From contig NW_001865065.1 of assembly GCF_000002865.3 (NCBI RefSeq), positions 547,401 through 605,470 of the forward strand: a stretch of 58,070 nucleotides of DNA, written 5' to 3'. Under the pieces are notes generated by a model, which ran no database searches, was not told the DNA's origin, and was given only the letters and a program-made list of their open reading frames with translations. The position numbers were made by a program, and so were the translations under genes. The stretch comes from Monosiga brevicollis MX1 (Eukaryota; Opisthokonta; Choanoflagellata; Craspedida; Salpingoecidae). Shown one piece after another: positions 1 through 10,748 of the stretch. Every line of letters starts with the position of its first letter. Position 1 is the stretch's first letter.

Positions 1-1064
1 CGTTTGTCTTTGAACCATCCTCGCCGGATCGGGGCTCCGGCTGGCGAGGGGGGGTGTTAGCGTCAAATCCGTGCTTCCACGCATTTGAACACTCCCACTG
101 CTTTCGCACACACTCAGCATCGGTCGCTATGGGTCTTCCTATTGGTATTCCATAGCTACGACGACCTCACACATTGACACCTACTTTTGGACCCCCTGGG
201 CTTGATCCTCCTCGTGGCAGTCACATGAGTAAACACCGCGTGTGACGCGGTCCCCACGATGCCTGGGCAGCTGCCCTGGGGCAATAAGCTTGTGGCTACT
301 GTTGTTTCCCTTTGTTGTGACACCTGCGGTCGGGCACGAGTTGCACTTTCCCTATCCTCGGGATTGAGCGACTCTACAGCTATTCTAACGGTGCACCTGG
401 TCTGGTCACTGTGAATGCTTGCCGACCGCAGGTACGTCAAGCCCTCTGCCATTCTGTCTTCCCCTTGCTCTCCTGTGTGCTCTGCTCTCTTGTGACTTTC
501 CCTATCCTCGGGATTGAGCGACTCTACAGCTATTCTAACGGTGCACCTGGTCTGGTCACTGTGAATGCTTGCCGACCGCAGCTGGTTCAATTGACCTCAA
601 GACACCACCAAAGCTTTCGCTCCGCTCCGACGGACGTCTCTCAAACCTCTCTCAAAACGCTTCCTCAAACCTACGCGCTTCCTCGCAACCCAAAGACGGC
701 CTCCAGACGTGCTGGAGCCTGACACACAAAGCCACAAGAACCTTCAGAACGCGACGCTTGCTTTAAAAAACGAGCAACAGTCGCTTTTCGTGTCAATTGT
801 TGAGGATGTAGAGAAATCCCGCGTCACTCGGCGTTTTGTGGCTTTGCACAACAAGAAAGCAATTGTCGGTGAAGAAAGTGCGCTTGGAAAGGGAAAATGG
901 CTACTTCCGACCACTGAGGCTTTAGCCCATTGACGCTTGCACAAAAACAGACAATCCGGCAAACAATTCAGACAACTTTACTCTCGCCACTGGCTCTTGG
1001 GTAGGTCAGTCTTTTCCTCCTTGATCTTACACAGGGTGGGGCAGTATGGTGTTGCCAAATGGTT
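1..1064. other. No convincing gene; window edge and duplicated block
   Basis: Apart from the 87 bp repeat I see only short open frames without splice-supported continuity or a recognisable family. Positions 22-50 can form a short GC-rich hairpin (CTCGCC pairing with GGCGAG), too weak to call an RNA. The region could include the end of a gene lying outside the window. Confidence 0.5.
345..581. repeat. Perfect 87 bp direct repeat, two copies 150 bp apart
   Basis: Positions 345-431 and 495-581 are identical over 87 bp. Outside these limits the flanks differ: the first copy is followed by gtacgt and the second by ctggtt. Both the unit (87) and the period (150) are multiples of three. On the minus strand one open frame (590 down to 156) therefore reads the same 29-residue block twice, containing IHSDQTRCTVRIAVESLNPE. 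Whether this frame is translated is unknown; it lacks a clear gene structure. The perfect identity suggests a recent duplication or gene conversion. Confidence 0.9.
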
Positions 1065-2190
1065 TCAGGAAGTGGCAAACTCAAAGTCTTTGACAGCGGC
1101 AATCATGTCCTTTTGCCGGCGTATGACCTCGAGCATGGCAGAAGGGTTCTTGCGACCAAGCGGCAAACCCCGCTGGGCCTTGCGTGCCGAAGCAGGGTTG
1201 GCTGCAGCTACGAGGGCCAGCATGCGAGCGAGCCAAAGAGAGTGAGGGAAAGCAGGACATCCGCAGGCCCCGTACTACCAACGCATTTATGAAAAACAAA
1301 CAAACTCACCCGCATCTTGCCTGGCCGCGCGAGCGTGGCGCCTGGGTGTGCTGCTGGCTGGTCGCCCGGAGATAGCGGCCGAAGCAACGGGGGACAACAG
1401 ATCGAGGGTACGAGGGCTTGCCGTGCTTTTTCGACCTGGCGTTGTTGGGTTTCGAGGCCTTGCAGCACGTCGGCTACGCGGTGAGGTGAGGGGCGAGGGC
1501 AGGTCCAGGGATGTGACCGCAGTTGACGACATCGAGGTGGCTGGGCTCACTGAACTCAGCTCGGGATCTGGATGCGGCCGCCAGCGCGAGCTGGATGGCA
1601 GGTTCAGTGGCGTTGCATCGACCTTCTTCGGCTCGGGAGTGGCTGAGGTAGCCCATGACACCGAGGCCGCCATCGTGGAGCTTTCCGGAGCGACAGCGGT
1701 ACCCCGTCGTCGGCGCGTAGGCGTCGAAGAGGCGGAAGGCAGTGCCTCTGACGTGCCTCTTGTGCTTGCTCGGCGCCGCGAAGTGGTGCGCTGAAGTTCT
1801 CGGCTCCCATGTCGACGCCTCCGACTAAGCTGCTGGCCGGTAGAGCTTGGTTCGGGCTCACCGTCAAAGTCAAAGACACTGGTTGTGGAAGGGGCAGGCG
1901 CTGCTAGCTTGGCTTTTTTGGCATCTGGGGCCGTGGCTGCGAGAAGTGTGTTGACATCAAGTCTTGTATTCTCCATCGCTGATTCCGCCTGTGCGTGTTT
2001 CCGATACTTTTGGCGCAAACTCTGAATCGCCGCGCGAGCTTCACTCTGTATCGCCGGCCAAATGTTTTCGTAAATGCAAGACGGAACCACAATCCCCACC
2101 AGGTCCACGGGCAACCAATAAGTGCATCAGACATACCTGCGCGGACCGCCGCGGCCACGCCCTGGTCTCACGACTGCGGGTTGCTGCCAT
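1065..2190 (-). CDS. Unrecognised basic, Ser/Arg-rich protein, 3 exons, 310 aa
   Basis: Coding exons are 2190-2137, 2045-1310 and 1207-1065; the introns have GTATGT and GTGAGT donors, and the frame is continuous over 933 nt. The start is chosen because the ATG at 2190 splices in phase into the long exon. After a short N-terminus comes a charged helical stretch (EARAAIQSLRQKYRKHAQ), then a long low-complexity region rich in Ser, Pro, Thr and Arg with RRRR clusters suggesting nuclear localisation. The last about 47 residues are non-repetitive and look folded (AMLEVIRRQKDMIAAVKDFE). I do not recognise a family. The gene is divergent from the 2575 gene with 384 bp between starts. Exon calls are fairly sure; function is unknown. 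Confidence 0.7.
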
Positions 2191-2574
2191 CCTTTCCGTT
2201 CCGTTTCGTTCCGAGAAAAAGTGAGAGAGAGAGAGAGAGTGAGAGAGAGAGAGCAGAGAGAACAGCGAGAGGGAGAGAGAGAGCATACGCAACTGTGGTC
2301 TAAAACAAGGTGTGTGCGCCACAAAACCTGTCAGGACATGTTTACCAAAAATTACAATTTGAAGAACACGGCTTTAATTTGGAGAAGCACTCGAATTTTA
2401 TTTTTCGCGCTTTTTTTCTTTTTCTTTTTCTTTTTTTTTGCTCGTTTTGGCTGCCGCTGCTACTGCTACTGTCGGTGGTACGGTGGTACGGGCGTGCTGG
2501 TGCTGCTGATTGTCGGTGCAGCCGTCATCTTTGCTGTCACCTTTTGGTCCCAGGCTATACTTTACGCGTGAGCC
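2191..2574. promoter_or_regulatory. Divergent promoter region with (GA)n tract
   Basis: This is the 384 bp spacer between two divergent start codons. It contains an imperfect GA tract (about 2223-2284) and a pyrimidine-rich stretch (about 2400-2440). No TATA box is obvious. Confidence 0.4.
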
Positions 2575-3559
2575 ATGGCTACGGTCCCCGTGGCCGAGGC
2601 TACCACGCCCAGCTTTGAGGAATACGTGAGCAACCTTCGTTCGCGATCGCGCGCCCGTGTCCGCGAGTATAGCCATGTCCCCTTCACATGGTGGATTGCC
2701 GAGGGGCAAGCTCCGCCCTTGCCCGCATCACGTTCGACGGCACCAACTCCACACCCCACCACCGTGGTGACAGCTGCAAACACCGCCCCGCCTGTCCAAC
2801 AGCTAGCGCCACGTGCCGTGCCCGCGCCTGTAGTGGCTGCGCCGCCTCCCATGCCGCGGACCCAGGCCTCGCTCGTTTGCGCCAATGAGGAGCATGTAGA
2901 TATACCTCCAGCAGAGGACTTTGAGGTCATGGTCGAGCCGCTTGCCAAAGTCCGTGCATCCCCCACCGAGCCTCCGAAGGAGGCGGCTGTTGTCATGTCG
3001 ACCCCGGCTCCTGGCTCGTTGCCCAAGCCCATTTTGAAGACAGCCAACCGCGTGCCCGTGCTGAAGACATCCCACGTTCAGGTTCAAGTCAGTGCCATAC
3101 TGATACACTCCATTGACCAAGCCACCTCGCTTGTACGCCCCAAAACTCATTTCATCCTGTGTTCTCCCGTGTCTTGTGGTAGACGCCACCCACATCCACT
3201 ATCAAAGCCCTGACCCACAATCAAGCCCCCAGGTCAAAGTCAGCAATCAAGGATGCTGCTGCGCCGAGCAAGGCCACTTCCAAGGGTGCCAACAAATCTC
3301 GCGTACGGCTTTGGCCAGGCTTGACTGACATCGGCTTATGCAAGCTGTTCCGAGTTGCGCTCACCTTGTTTGACATCACTCCATCTTGAATGGTTGTTGA
3401 TCGGCAGATCATGCGGGAAACGGCGGATGCCCAAGTTCGCAAGCCACCCCAACGTCCCCCCTTTGCCATGTATGGTTGGAACAACGATCAACTGGGTTAC
3501 TGGAAGAACAAACAAACTTTCAATATTCGCGCTGCCCACGAGGTTGGATCCGTCTCCGC

Positions 3560-3624
<65 letters not shown>

Positions 3625-3752
3625 CGTGCTCGTGTGTTGGTGTGTAAAAACTACTACTGGTAGTCCATCTGTGTGTGTGTGTGTGTTCGTGTGTGCGTGT
3701 GTGTGTGTGTGTTCTTGTGTTGGTGTGTTCGTGTGTTGGTGTGTTGGTGTGT

Positions 3753-3800
<48 letters not shown>

Positions 3801-4869
3801 TGGTGCCCGTGCACGTTTTGAATGGTGGAGATCAGCGAGACAGGGTCACTGACCACCTGGCCTCTGCAACCACCAAACTTACGATCGGTCATGCTGGCTT
3901 CTGGGGTCCTACAGGTCAATCGCCATGCCAAGACTCGGGCATCACAGTTGCGCCAACAACGGCGAAAAGAGGCTGCTGCCGAACAAGCTGCCCAGGTAAC
4001 TCGCGCCCATGCTACTGACAACTCGACCCACTTCAACATCTCGCGCACCTCTTGCTTGGATCGTCTGGAACAGCCGCACTGGTTCAAGCGTTGCCCGGGT
4101 CACTTACACACTTTGCACGCTCAGGTGGCAGCCCAGTTGACTGCCACACAACCCCGCAGTGAGACAACACAGACACACGTCGGTTTTGTTGCCCCTTCAA
4201 CTGCCACCAATGTACCCCTCGTACGTCCATAGTAGTCAATCTCTCGCCCATCTCTGAGCCGGGTCCATGTTTCCATGTTTCCATGTGTGTGTGTGTCATC
4301 TCGTGGTTGGCTTGCGTCAGCAGGCATCAAATCCTCCGGCCGCATCGGTTCCGACCAAACCTCTTTTACTCTTGAAGCCGCCCGCAAATTCTACGCCATC
4401 ATCGGCCAAGCCGCAGAGCGCGCCCAGCTTGGTGGTGGGTGCCCACATCTCTCTTGTCGTGCCTTCGAGTCAAACTGTGCTGCACTATGGTGTTGTGCAC
4501 AGGCCTCACGTGTTTGACTACCAACCGTAGAAGCGCTTGTCTCAAGCTTCCGAGCAAGATGCATCGGCAGCAAATGGGCACTGGGCCACCACCTACCGAC
4601 AATCCTTCCGCGCATCCGAGGTGTGTGCACACCGTCTGCTTTTGCCCTCCTTAGCGTCGTGTATGGATCAAGCCAAAGTTTCGCGTCCTCATTTATCCAT
4701 CGTGGAATATTTTTTCAACTTGCTGTAGACGAATGCGGCACCCGTCCATCGCGTCGTCATGGGAGCACATAAGGTCGGTCGTCTCGGAACGGGTTACACG
4801 CCAGCTTTTCTCTTGCGTATCCTCTCCTCTCATCTCGGTTGGCCTGCCGCATGCAGCCGCAACCTGTGA
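2575..4869 (+). CDS. Proline-rich protein, possible ciliary/axonemal component, 8 exons, 428 aa
   Basis: Exons 2575-3087, 3183-3302, 3408-3542, 3915-3995, 4125-4220, 4321-4431, 4531-4620 and 4729-4869 are all phase 0 and read continuously; the TAG/CAG acceptors are clear. Residues 1-170 are rich in Pro, Ala and Thr after an aromatic start ([11 protein letters not shown]). Two compact islands stand out: a block with [20 protein letters not shown] (about 232-251), and [10 protein letters not shown] followed by an APVHR segment near the C-terminus. Short YGW and TTY-type motifs of this sort occur in small axonemal microtubule-inner proteins, so a flagellar role is possible, but I cannot assign a family. 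Intron 3 carries three GT-repeat arrays. The donor after exon 3 (gttgga) is weak, and the last exon could be spliced further. Confidence 0.6.
3560..3800. repeat. (GT)n arrays inside an intron
   Basis: Three arrays of alternating GT (about 3560-3622, 3672-3718, 3757-3798), broken by gttcgtg and gttggtg variants, fill intron 3 of the 2575-4869 gene. Such tracts can adopt Z-DNA and tend to be length-variable. Confidence 0.9.
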
Positions 4870-5634
4870 CGAGCATTACTGCAGCACGACCGGGCCGGTT
4901 AGAGGATCAGTATCGAGTCAATTATGGTATCTGAGGATGCTGAATTTTACTTGCCGGGTAATCGTCTACAGTTTTACCCCCCTGGATGAGTTTCCTCTCG
5001 GCTTGTCAAAGACAGAAGTGGTACCCGCTTTTTCCTGCTTGACCTATCATGCGTTGTGGCGCCTTGCCGTCAGGGCTAGCCCCGCTCTTCTTATGCTGGA
5101 ACATGTCAAGGCCCGGCGTCAAGTAGAGACCAGACAGTACATGCGCGCATCTACCTTTTTTTTTTTTTTCCGTGTGCTTCCATGTGGTTGAGCATTCGGC
5201 ATTTGAAGCTTCACGCCAACGTGAAGAGCGTCAGAGTCGAATTTATTCATGCTTTACATATCAAATTTTTTCGTTATGCGCCGTACTTTTCAGCTACGTG
5301 CCCGATGCACCGCCCCTTGGTGGGTCGTACAACTGCGACTCTAAGAAGAAAAAGAAAAAAAAGAACAATCAACTGGCAGTTGTCTCGTTTTTCAAACTCG
5401 AGCGTGATGGTTCGGCTCCTCCATGCGCTCTGTTGACTTGAGCCAGTGCTGGTGTGCATCCATGAAAGCAACATGGCCAGCGACTTCGGACGGGATGCCC
5501 TGGGCTTGACTAGCTGCGGCGCTGGACCCGACTGAGGAGGAGTCAAGACCGTGCGCAGCATCTACAACCACCAGATCGAATGAAGCACGTTTGTGAGCAT
5601 GCGTCACCCAAGCAACGTAATTTGTTGATGCCAG
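4870..5634. other. Convergent 3' spacer, no gene seen
   Basis: This lies between the stop of the 2575 gene (+) and the stop of the DRAM-like gene (-). It holds a T-run (about 5156-5170) and an A-rich purine tract (about 5342-5364). Open frames are short and unsupported. It is probably two 3' untranslated regions. Confidence 0.5.
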
Positions 5635-6482
5635 TCACAACAAACCTAAGCCGAGCGGACCGCCACGGGAAGCTGCCACGCGATTAGACTTGGCCATCGT
5701 CCCATTAGACACGAGTCCATCCAGGGAGGGGTACGTCGATGCGGGTGCACGGGGACCAGCAGAGGCTGCCTGGCTTGAACGGGATGTGGGGGTTGAGGTG
5801 GGAGCAAAAGTTGGAAAAGGGGCGGTCTTGTGATTGGTGGCGGGCATTTGCATTTGCAAGTGCTTGTGTCCCTGCGCATCATGCGCGAGCAGCGGTGTGC
5901 GGGCGCTCAGTTGCGGATGGGTGTCAGGTACTGCGCCTTGGCGGCCGTGACCAGAGTAGGCCATGCCACCTCGGCTCGCGTCAAAGATTTGGAAGCTGAG
6001 GGTAAGGTGGCGGCTCACAGGCATCAGGCTGAGGAAGAACAGAATGAAGCAGCCGGCCAAGGTCCATTCACAGCCGGCTGCTACTTCATTGGCCAAGCGC
6101 ACGTGTCCGTCCCAGTAGGCCATGGTAACAAAAGCCATGCCACCCAACAGCGCCAAGATGCAGATAATGCAGAGGCCCAGTTGAACCCGTCGCCCCGCGA
6201 GTCCTGTAGAGTTTTATGGCCCAGAACCAAGGGGTGACAAGAAAACGTGGCATCGGGTGGTCATGTCATCATAGGTGAGTCGCCTTAAATATATGAAGAT
6301 GGGGGTAACAAGTGCGTGCATGTGAGCGATTGGGCGAACCAAGGTGGAAATTGATCCTGGTCATGGCGCTGACGTAGAAAGCGCCGCACAGGAAGCAGAG
6401 TGACGCTCCACTCATGTGCATAAAGTACACGTTGACATTCTGTAAGTCGAACCCAGCCATTCGCCATAGGTAAGCTGCGTGC

Positions 6483-6524
<42 letters not shown>

Positions 6525-7182
6525 CAGGCCGATGCAAACCTGAAAGGCGGCTACAATCAGTGCCCCAAACGCAGCCACAACACCACAGATGCCAGCAATG
6601 CTATTCAGCTTGCGAAAGTACTGTAATTGCGACGCCCAGCCCAGCAGACAGACGATTGGTAGTGAGATAAATGTTAGCCCAAGGAAAAAAGCAAGGTGCA
6701 CGATGCAAGCTCAAGACAGTCCGCATACCGGCACCGTCAAGCGAGACTGCATGTGGAGACGCAGAATGATGACGTAGGCTCCCGCTGCAGACAGCCGCGA
6801 TGACATGGCATGATGTTGACTCAAAGTGATCGAAAACTAGCACGGATGATGGGCGGGAGCGCGGCCGATGCGGACACGAACCAAAGAGACTGGTGAGGCA
6901 GAGAAAAAAAGTGAAGTAGGAGCTTTCCGGCGGATGAGCACCCGTGTCACTGATATAATCGGGCTCGTAGCGCAAGTCATGATCTCGATATGCAATAATG
7001 TAGCTGTCATCAGGTACGGCATGCCAAACGCCAAGGACACCCCCCGGACGAGCGGTGAGGAGGGGCGGGAATCGTGTGGAGTTGAGGCGCGGGGCAGACT
7101 TGGAGGAAACTCACGAGGTGATGAAGCCAGCCGCACTGCTCAGCAGGATCAGAATGGGTAGATACACCACGCGCAGCGCCAT
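5635..7182 (-). CDS. DRAM/Frag1-family six-pass membrane protein, 331 aa
   Basis: Six exons (7182-7115, 7003-6882, 6784-6729, 6620-6540, 6439-6340, 6203-5635) give one continuous frame. The DRAM (damage-regulated autophagy modulator) family signature is clear. It has an N-terminal membrane helix, then YISDTGAHPPES at about residues 43-54 in the first luminal loop, a helix ending AAFQ, the NVNVYFMHMSGASLCFLCGA segment, and a last pair of helices with ANEVAAGCEWTLAGCFILFF. Family members sit in lysosomal or plasma membranes and promote autophagy or lipid organisation. The C-terminal about 110 residues are a Pro/Ser-rich cytosolic tail not typical of the family. An (AC)n repeat lies in the intron after exon 4. 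Together with the ULK kinase at 41588-45210 it is one of two autophagy-linked genes here. Family call is firm; paralogue (DRAM1, DRAM2 or TMEM150) is not resolved. Confidence 0.85.
6486..6521. repeat. (GT)n microsatellite in an intron
   Basis: About 18 GT dinucleotides lie in the intron following the fourth coding exon of the DRAM-like gene. Confidence 0.9.
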
Positions 7183-7346
7183 GCTGGAGGCGTGCAAAGC
7201 CCCTTCCACCCCCACAGCCGCACGCTCCACCCCACCCACACCGGCAAATTGAATCGAGCCACTCAGCTCACCCGGCACCCGAGGCGACGGACACGAAACG
7301 TCTGTTGTAGGAGATGAAATGGCTGACATCTCTCTCTCTCTTCTTT

Positions 7347-7430
<84 letters not shown>

Positions 7431-7813
7431 ATCGCGAATCAATGCCTGCTGCCCGAATAGAATCACAGCGTTGAGAGTGAATGGCAGAGGGTGGAGGGCA
7501 ACGTGACATGCCAGGTCTTTGCACGGAAGCTGTCCTGCTTGATAGCAGGTCGAGGAAAAAATGCGGCAAAGCCGCTCCTTCCTCGGTTGTGGCATGTGCG
7601 GATAGGTTTCCCATAGTTGAGAGAGCACACGCACCGCACACATGCACATGTAGATATGTTTCATGATTTGGCGACTCGCGTGTGTATATGCATGGGTGAT
7701 ATGTGTGTGTGTGTGTGTGTGCGTCTTTGCGCGTGTGTGTGTTACGTAGACACGATCGAGATGGTCAACAAAAGGGCCAGCTTCAACTCAAGGAAAAGGG
7801 CAGAGGGGCCGTG
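7183..7813. other. Spacer between TACO1 3' end and DRAM-like 5' end; long (GT)n
   Basis: An uninterrupted (GT)n tract covers about 7351-7428 and a shorter one about 7701-7740. Both flanking genes run on the minus strand, so this holds the TACO1 3' UTR and the promoter of the DRAM-like gene. No further gene is seen. Confidence 0.6.
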
Positions 7814-9799
7814 CTAGCTGGCCACTTCATTGGTGTATACGTTGAGGACCGAGTCAATCTCATTGAGCTTGGCCACAAGCTTCTGGACAGCATCCATGGT
7901 AGTCTCACTGCACCACAGGTGTGACAAGCAGCAAGCGTGCAATGCAAAAAGGAAAGGGAAGAAAAAGAAAAAGAAGAAGAAAGTGAGCCAAGTCGGCGTG
8001 TAAATGCGCGCCACACGACAGCAGGCCGACGAGCATACTCGATTGGATGCGGCGTATTGGGTAGATAAGCCGTCTCACTGTAGGCCTGCTCATAACCAGC
8101 AGCCTGCAAGAGGCCATCAAACAGAGTACGCACACAACACAAGATGTCCACATGAGCCTTGACCACAGTCCACAGCAATGTTTGGCAGCTCGGTCACTGC
8201 ACGCACCTGCACGCTTTCCTCTAGAGTTTGTGCGTCCGCAGGTGCACAAAACAGCTAGCCCACAGATCCATGACAGAAGGTCAAGAGAGGGCGTCCACAC
8301 CACGGCAACGGTTTCATGAGCAATCGACTGGTAATTTGCGTACGGCGGGAAGCAACACGGGACGCGCGCCGGGGACGGATGTGGTTCAAGACATACAAAG
8401 ACTTCATCATCATCTTCATCAGCCTCCTCCACATTATCAAAGTTGAGGGCAAACTCCTCAGGGTCAAAGTTTTCTTGCAAGTCCGGGTTCTTGGCCCAGA
8501 TATCAGCCTTGCTGACGACGACGCGACCGCGCTTATCAAATGCCCATTGCGCCGTGTTCACGTCACAGACCTCGGCCTCAAACCTTTGGCACCACTTACT
8601 GCGGCCCAACAAGCGAGCAAGGGCAGGAGTAGCAACCAAGAAGCAAGAGTAGCAACCAAGAAGCGAAAGCACCATGAGGCTGACACCAGGTGAAGGCGCA
8701 GTGTGTTGGAAAGCGTTGGTATTGAGTAAGCAGAGGTCAAACGCTACCGACTTGAGCTCAGGAACAATGTGCTCACGACGCTCAGCTTCGGCTTCAACAA
8801 TCATGAGCGTTCCGCCTGTCGAGGCACAGCGGAAAGGTTTGTCATGACAAGGCACCAACACAGACGCTTGCCGGTGGCTGACGCTCTCAGGGACCCTGGG
8901 CAGACGAACCTGGTCCACGACACTCAAAGGTAAAGACCTGTGCCTGCACGCCCTCACCCTTGCCTACTCGCAGTGCGCCTGGGCAACCATGCGGGTGCAT
9001 TCGGATCAGCTGTCAAGAGGTGGCGGCGAGGAGCAGTGGTAGAAGCATGAAACGGGAGACTGGGGCCTCACCTTCAATCTTGTCCTTGGGCATGTCAGCA
9101 TTGCGGGCAGCCGCTCTGTAAAGTCCGAGCAGGAAGCATGTCCAACAAACATGAATGAGGCCTCGAAAAAACCTCTATGCAAGCTTCACGGTAGCATGAT
9201 TCGAACAAGGGAACCCAACGCGCGGATCACCAACAGCGCGGTTTTGAGACGGAGGTTACTCTCTGGATTTGCATTTCCACCATTGCCCTTGATGGCAATC
9301 ACAATGTCTCTGAGAGGGCAGGAAAGGAAAAAAAAAAAACGTAAGGCAGGAGAACGCTTGGGGACATGCATGTTCAGATTGAGCCCTGGGTTGCGGGATG
9401 ACCCATGCATGCTCAAAAGATTGGTGCTGCCCGTACCGGTGCAACCGGGCAAAGAGGATTGAGCGAGACTTGTCTATACGGGGCCAGGCAAACGCCACCA
9501 GAGGAGAGGCGCCGATGAATATTGAGCCCAGAGCAGAAATGATGAGGTGTGCGTTCTGCCCAGTCGGACCTTGGCGCGCCTTTTGGTGCTTGATGTTAGC
9601 CCACTTGCTGTGTCCAGCCGGGAGGAGACGCGTTGTGTTCAGGGACCGGCGCTAAAGGACCCATGGCCAGCAAAATTACCGGGTGAGACGAGCGACGAAG
9701 ATACGCGCACAAGCAAGAGCAGATCCCGTGCATCAGTACCAGAGCCGTGTGCGCGATTGACGTTGCCAGGAGCTGGCGAGTCACAGCACGAAGAGCCAT
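7814..9799 (-). CDS. TACO1: YebC/TACO1 mitochondrial translational activator, about 273 aa
   Basis: Eleven short exons start at 9799, 9651, 9473, 9309, 9115, 8963, 8815, 8598, 8254, 8103 and 7907 and end at the TAG at 7814. The first 20 residues (MALRAVTRQLLATSIAHTAL) resemble a mitochondrial presequence. Exon 2 carries the family signature GHSKWANIKHQKARQ; later come NPESNLRLK, MPKDKIE, FECRGPGGTLMIVEA, WAFDKRGRVVV, an acidic EADEDDDE loop and the C-terminal LNEIDSVLNVY helix. These match the three-domain YebC fold. TACO1 promotes translation of mitochondrial COX1 mRNA, and YebC proteins help ribosomes through difficult sequences. The exon 4/5 junction is uncertain: the obvious GT donor (exon end 9231) breaks the frame, while a GC donor (exon end 9238) keeps it. 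The linker after IE is shorter than usual. Confidence 0.9.
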
Positions 9800-10004
9800 C
9801 TTGCTCAGCGGGCTTGTGCGCGGGTCTGTCCAAATCCGGCAGATCACAGGGTGCTCACTGAGTTCAGAGCAGAAACGCAGAACGCTGCCACAATCTTGGG
9901 TCCTCCGAGATACCAAAACGCAAGAGGAGAAGCGCGACAAAGCAAGCACACGAGCACGGCAACAAGCAGGCGAAGGCCCCCGGCGCAAAGCACAGCTGAG
10001 CACG

Positions 10005-10068
<64 letters not shown>

Positions 10069-10748
10069 CACCAGTCGTGCAACGTGCTGCGCGCCGTTGT
10101 CAGATAAAATACGACGGTCGACCAAGTCGCTTCGTGTGCAGTGTGTGCAGTCAGAGAATGTCAGATAGCTCAGCCGGTTTGTCAGACAGATCGCCAATTG
10201 TCAGATAAAATAAGAGTAAACGAGTCGAGATCTCGAAACTTGTCTGCATGTTCTAACGTTGTATCCGTATGAAAAACTGCACAAACCCTGTTTAAAGCGT
10301 GGATTAATAAACATCAACAAGAGGGCGGGGGGATTGGCCTTTTCGGGATTGATACGGACTGCGGTGACGGGGGCGCTGCTGGGTCGGGGCAGTGAACCAA
10401 CCGGGTGTGGTGATTAAGCAGTGGACCAGTCGGCGCGGGCGCGGGTTGACGATTCTGGGTTCTGGGGTCATTTTGGCAGGCTGCTGCTGTACGTGAATCT
10501 GCAGGGCAAGGGGTGACGGCAAGAACGAACGCTTTGGCGAGTGAACTCGTGCCGTTCAAAAAAAAAAAACCCTACTGTTGCGAGATCCAGTTGGCTGCGC
10601 TGTGGCGTGCTCTTATCCATGGTTGGCATGAACAGGCGCTGGTGCTTTGGAAGCAAGCAATCACGAGCGCATAGGTGCTCTGGCCTGGGACGCGTTGGTC
10701 GAGTTGCCGAGACAGACACAGGGCGATTGAGCGAATAGGCCAGGCATA
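9800..10748. promoter_or_regulatory. Divergent promoter (TACO1 / PTB gene) with four TGTCAGA elements and (GA)n
   Basis: The spacer contains a clean (GA)n tract (about 10010-10063). After it come TGTCAGATA at 10098, 10159 and 10199 and TGTCAGACA at 10180. The same element recurs in other divergent spacers in this window. An A-run lies near 10559-10569. Binding or promoter function is inferred from position and recurrence only. Confidence 0.5.

Noticed and set aside
22-50. GC-rich hairpin near the window start
   Set aside because: The stem is only about six pairs with a mismatched interior and no T-run or conserved context.
3497-4087. Long frames of Thr-His or Cys-Val repeats
   Set aside because: They are translations of (GT)n microsatellites, as are similar frames near 6480, 7340, 21250 and 46070.
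9186-9240. TTCGAATC word resembling a tRNA B box
   Set aside because: No matching A box or foldable acceptor stem around it, and it lies within a TACO1 intron.
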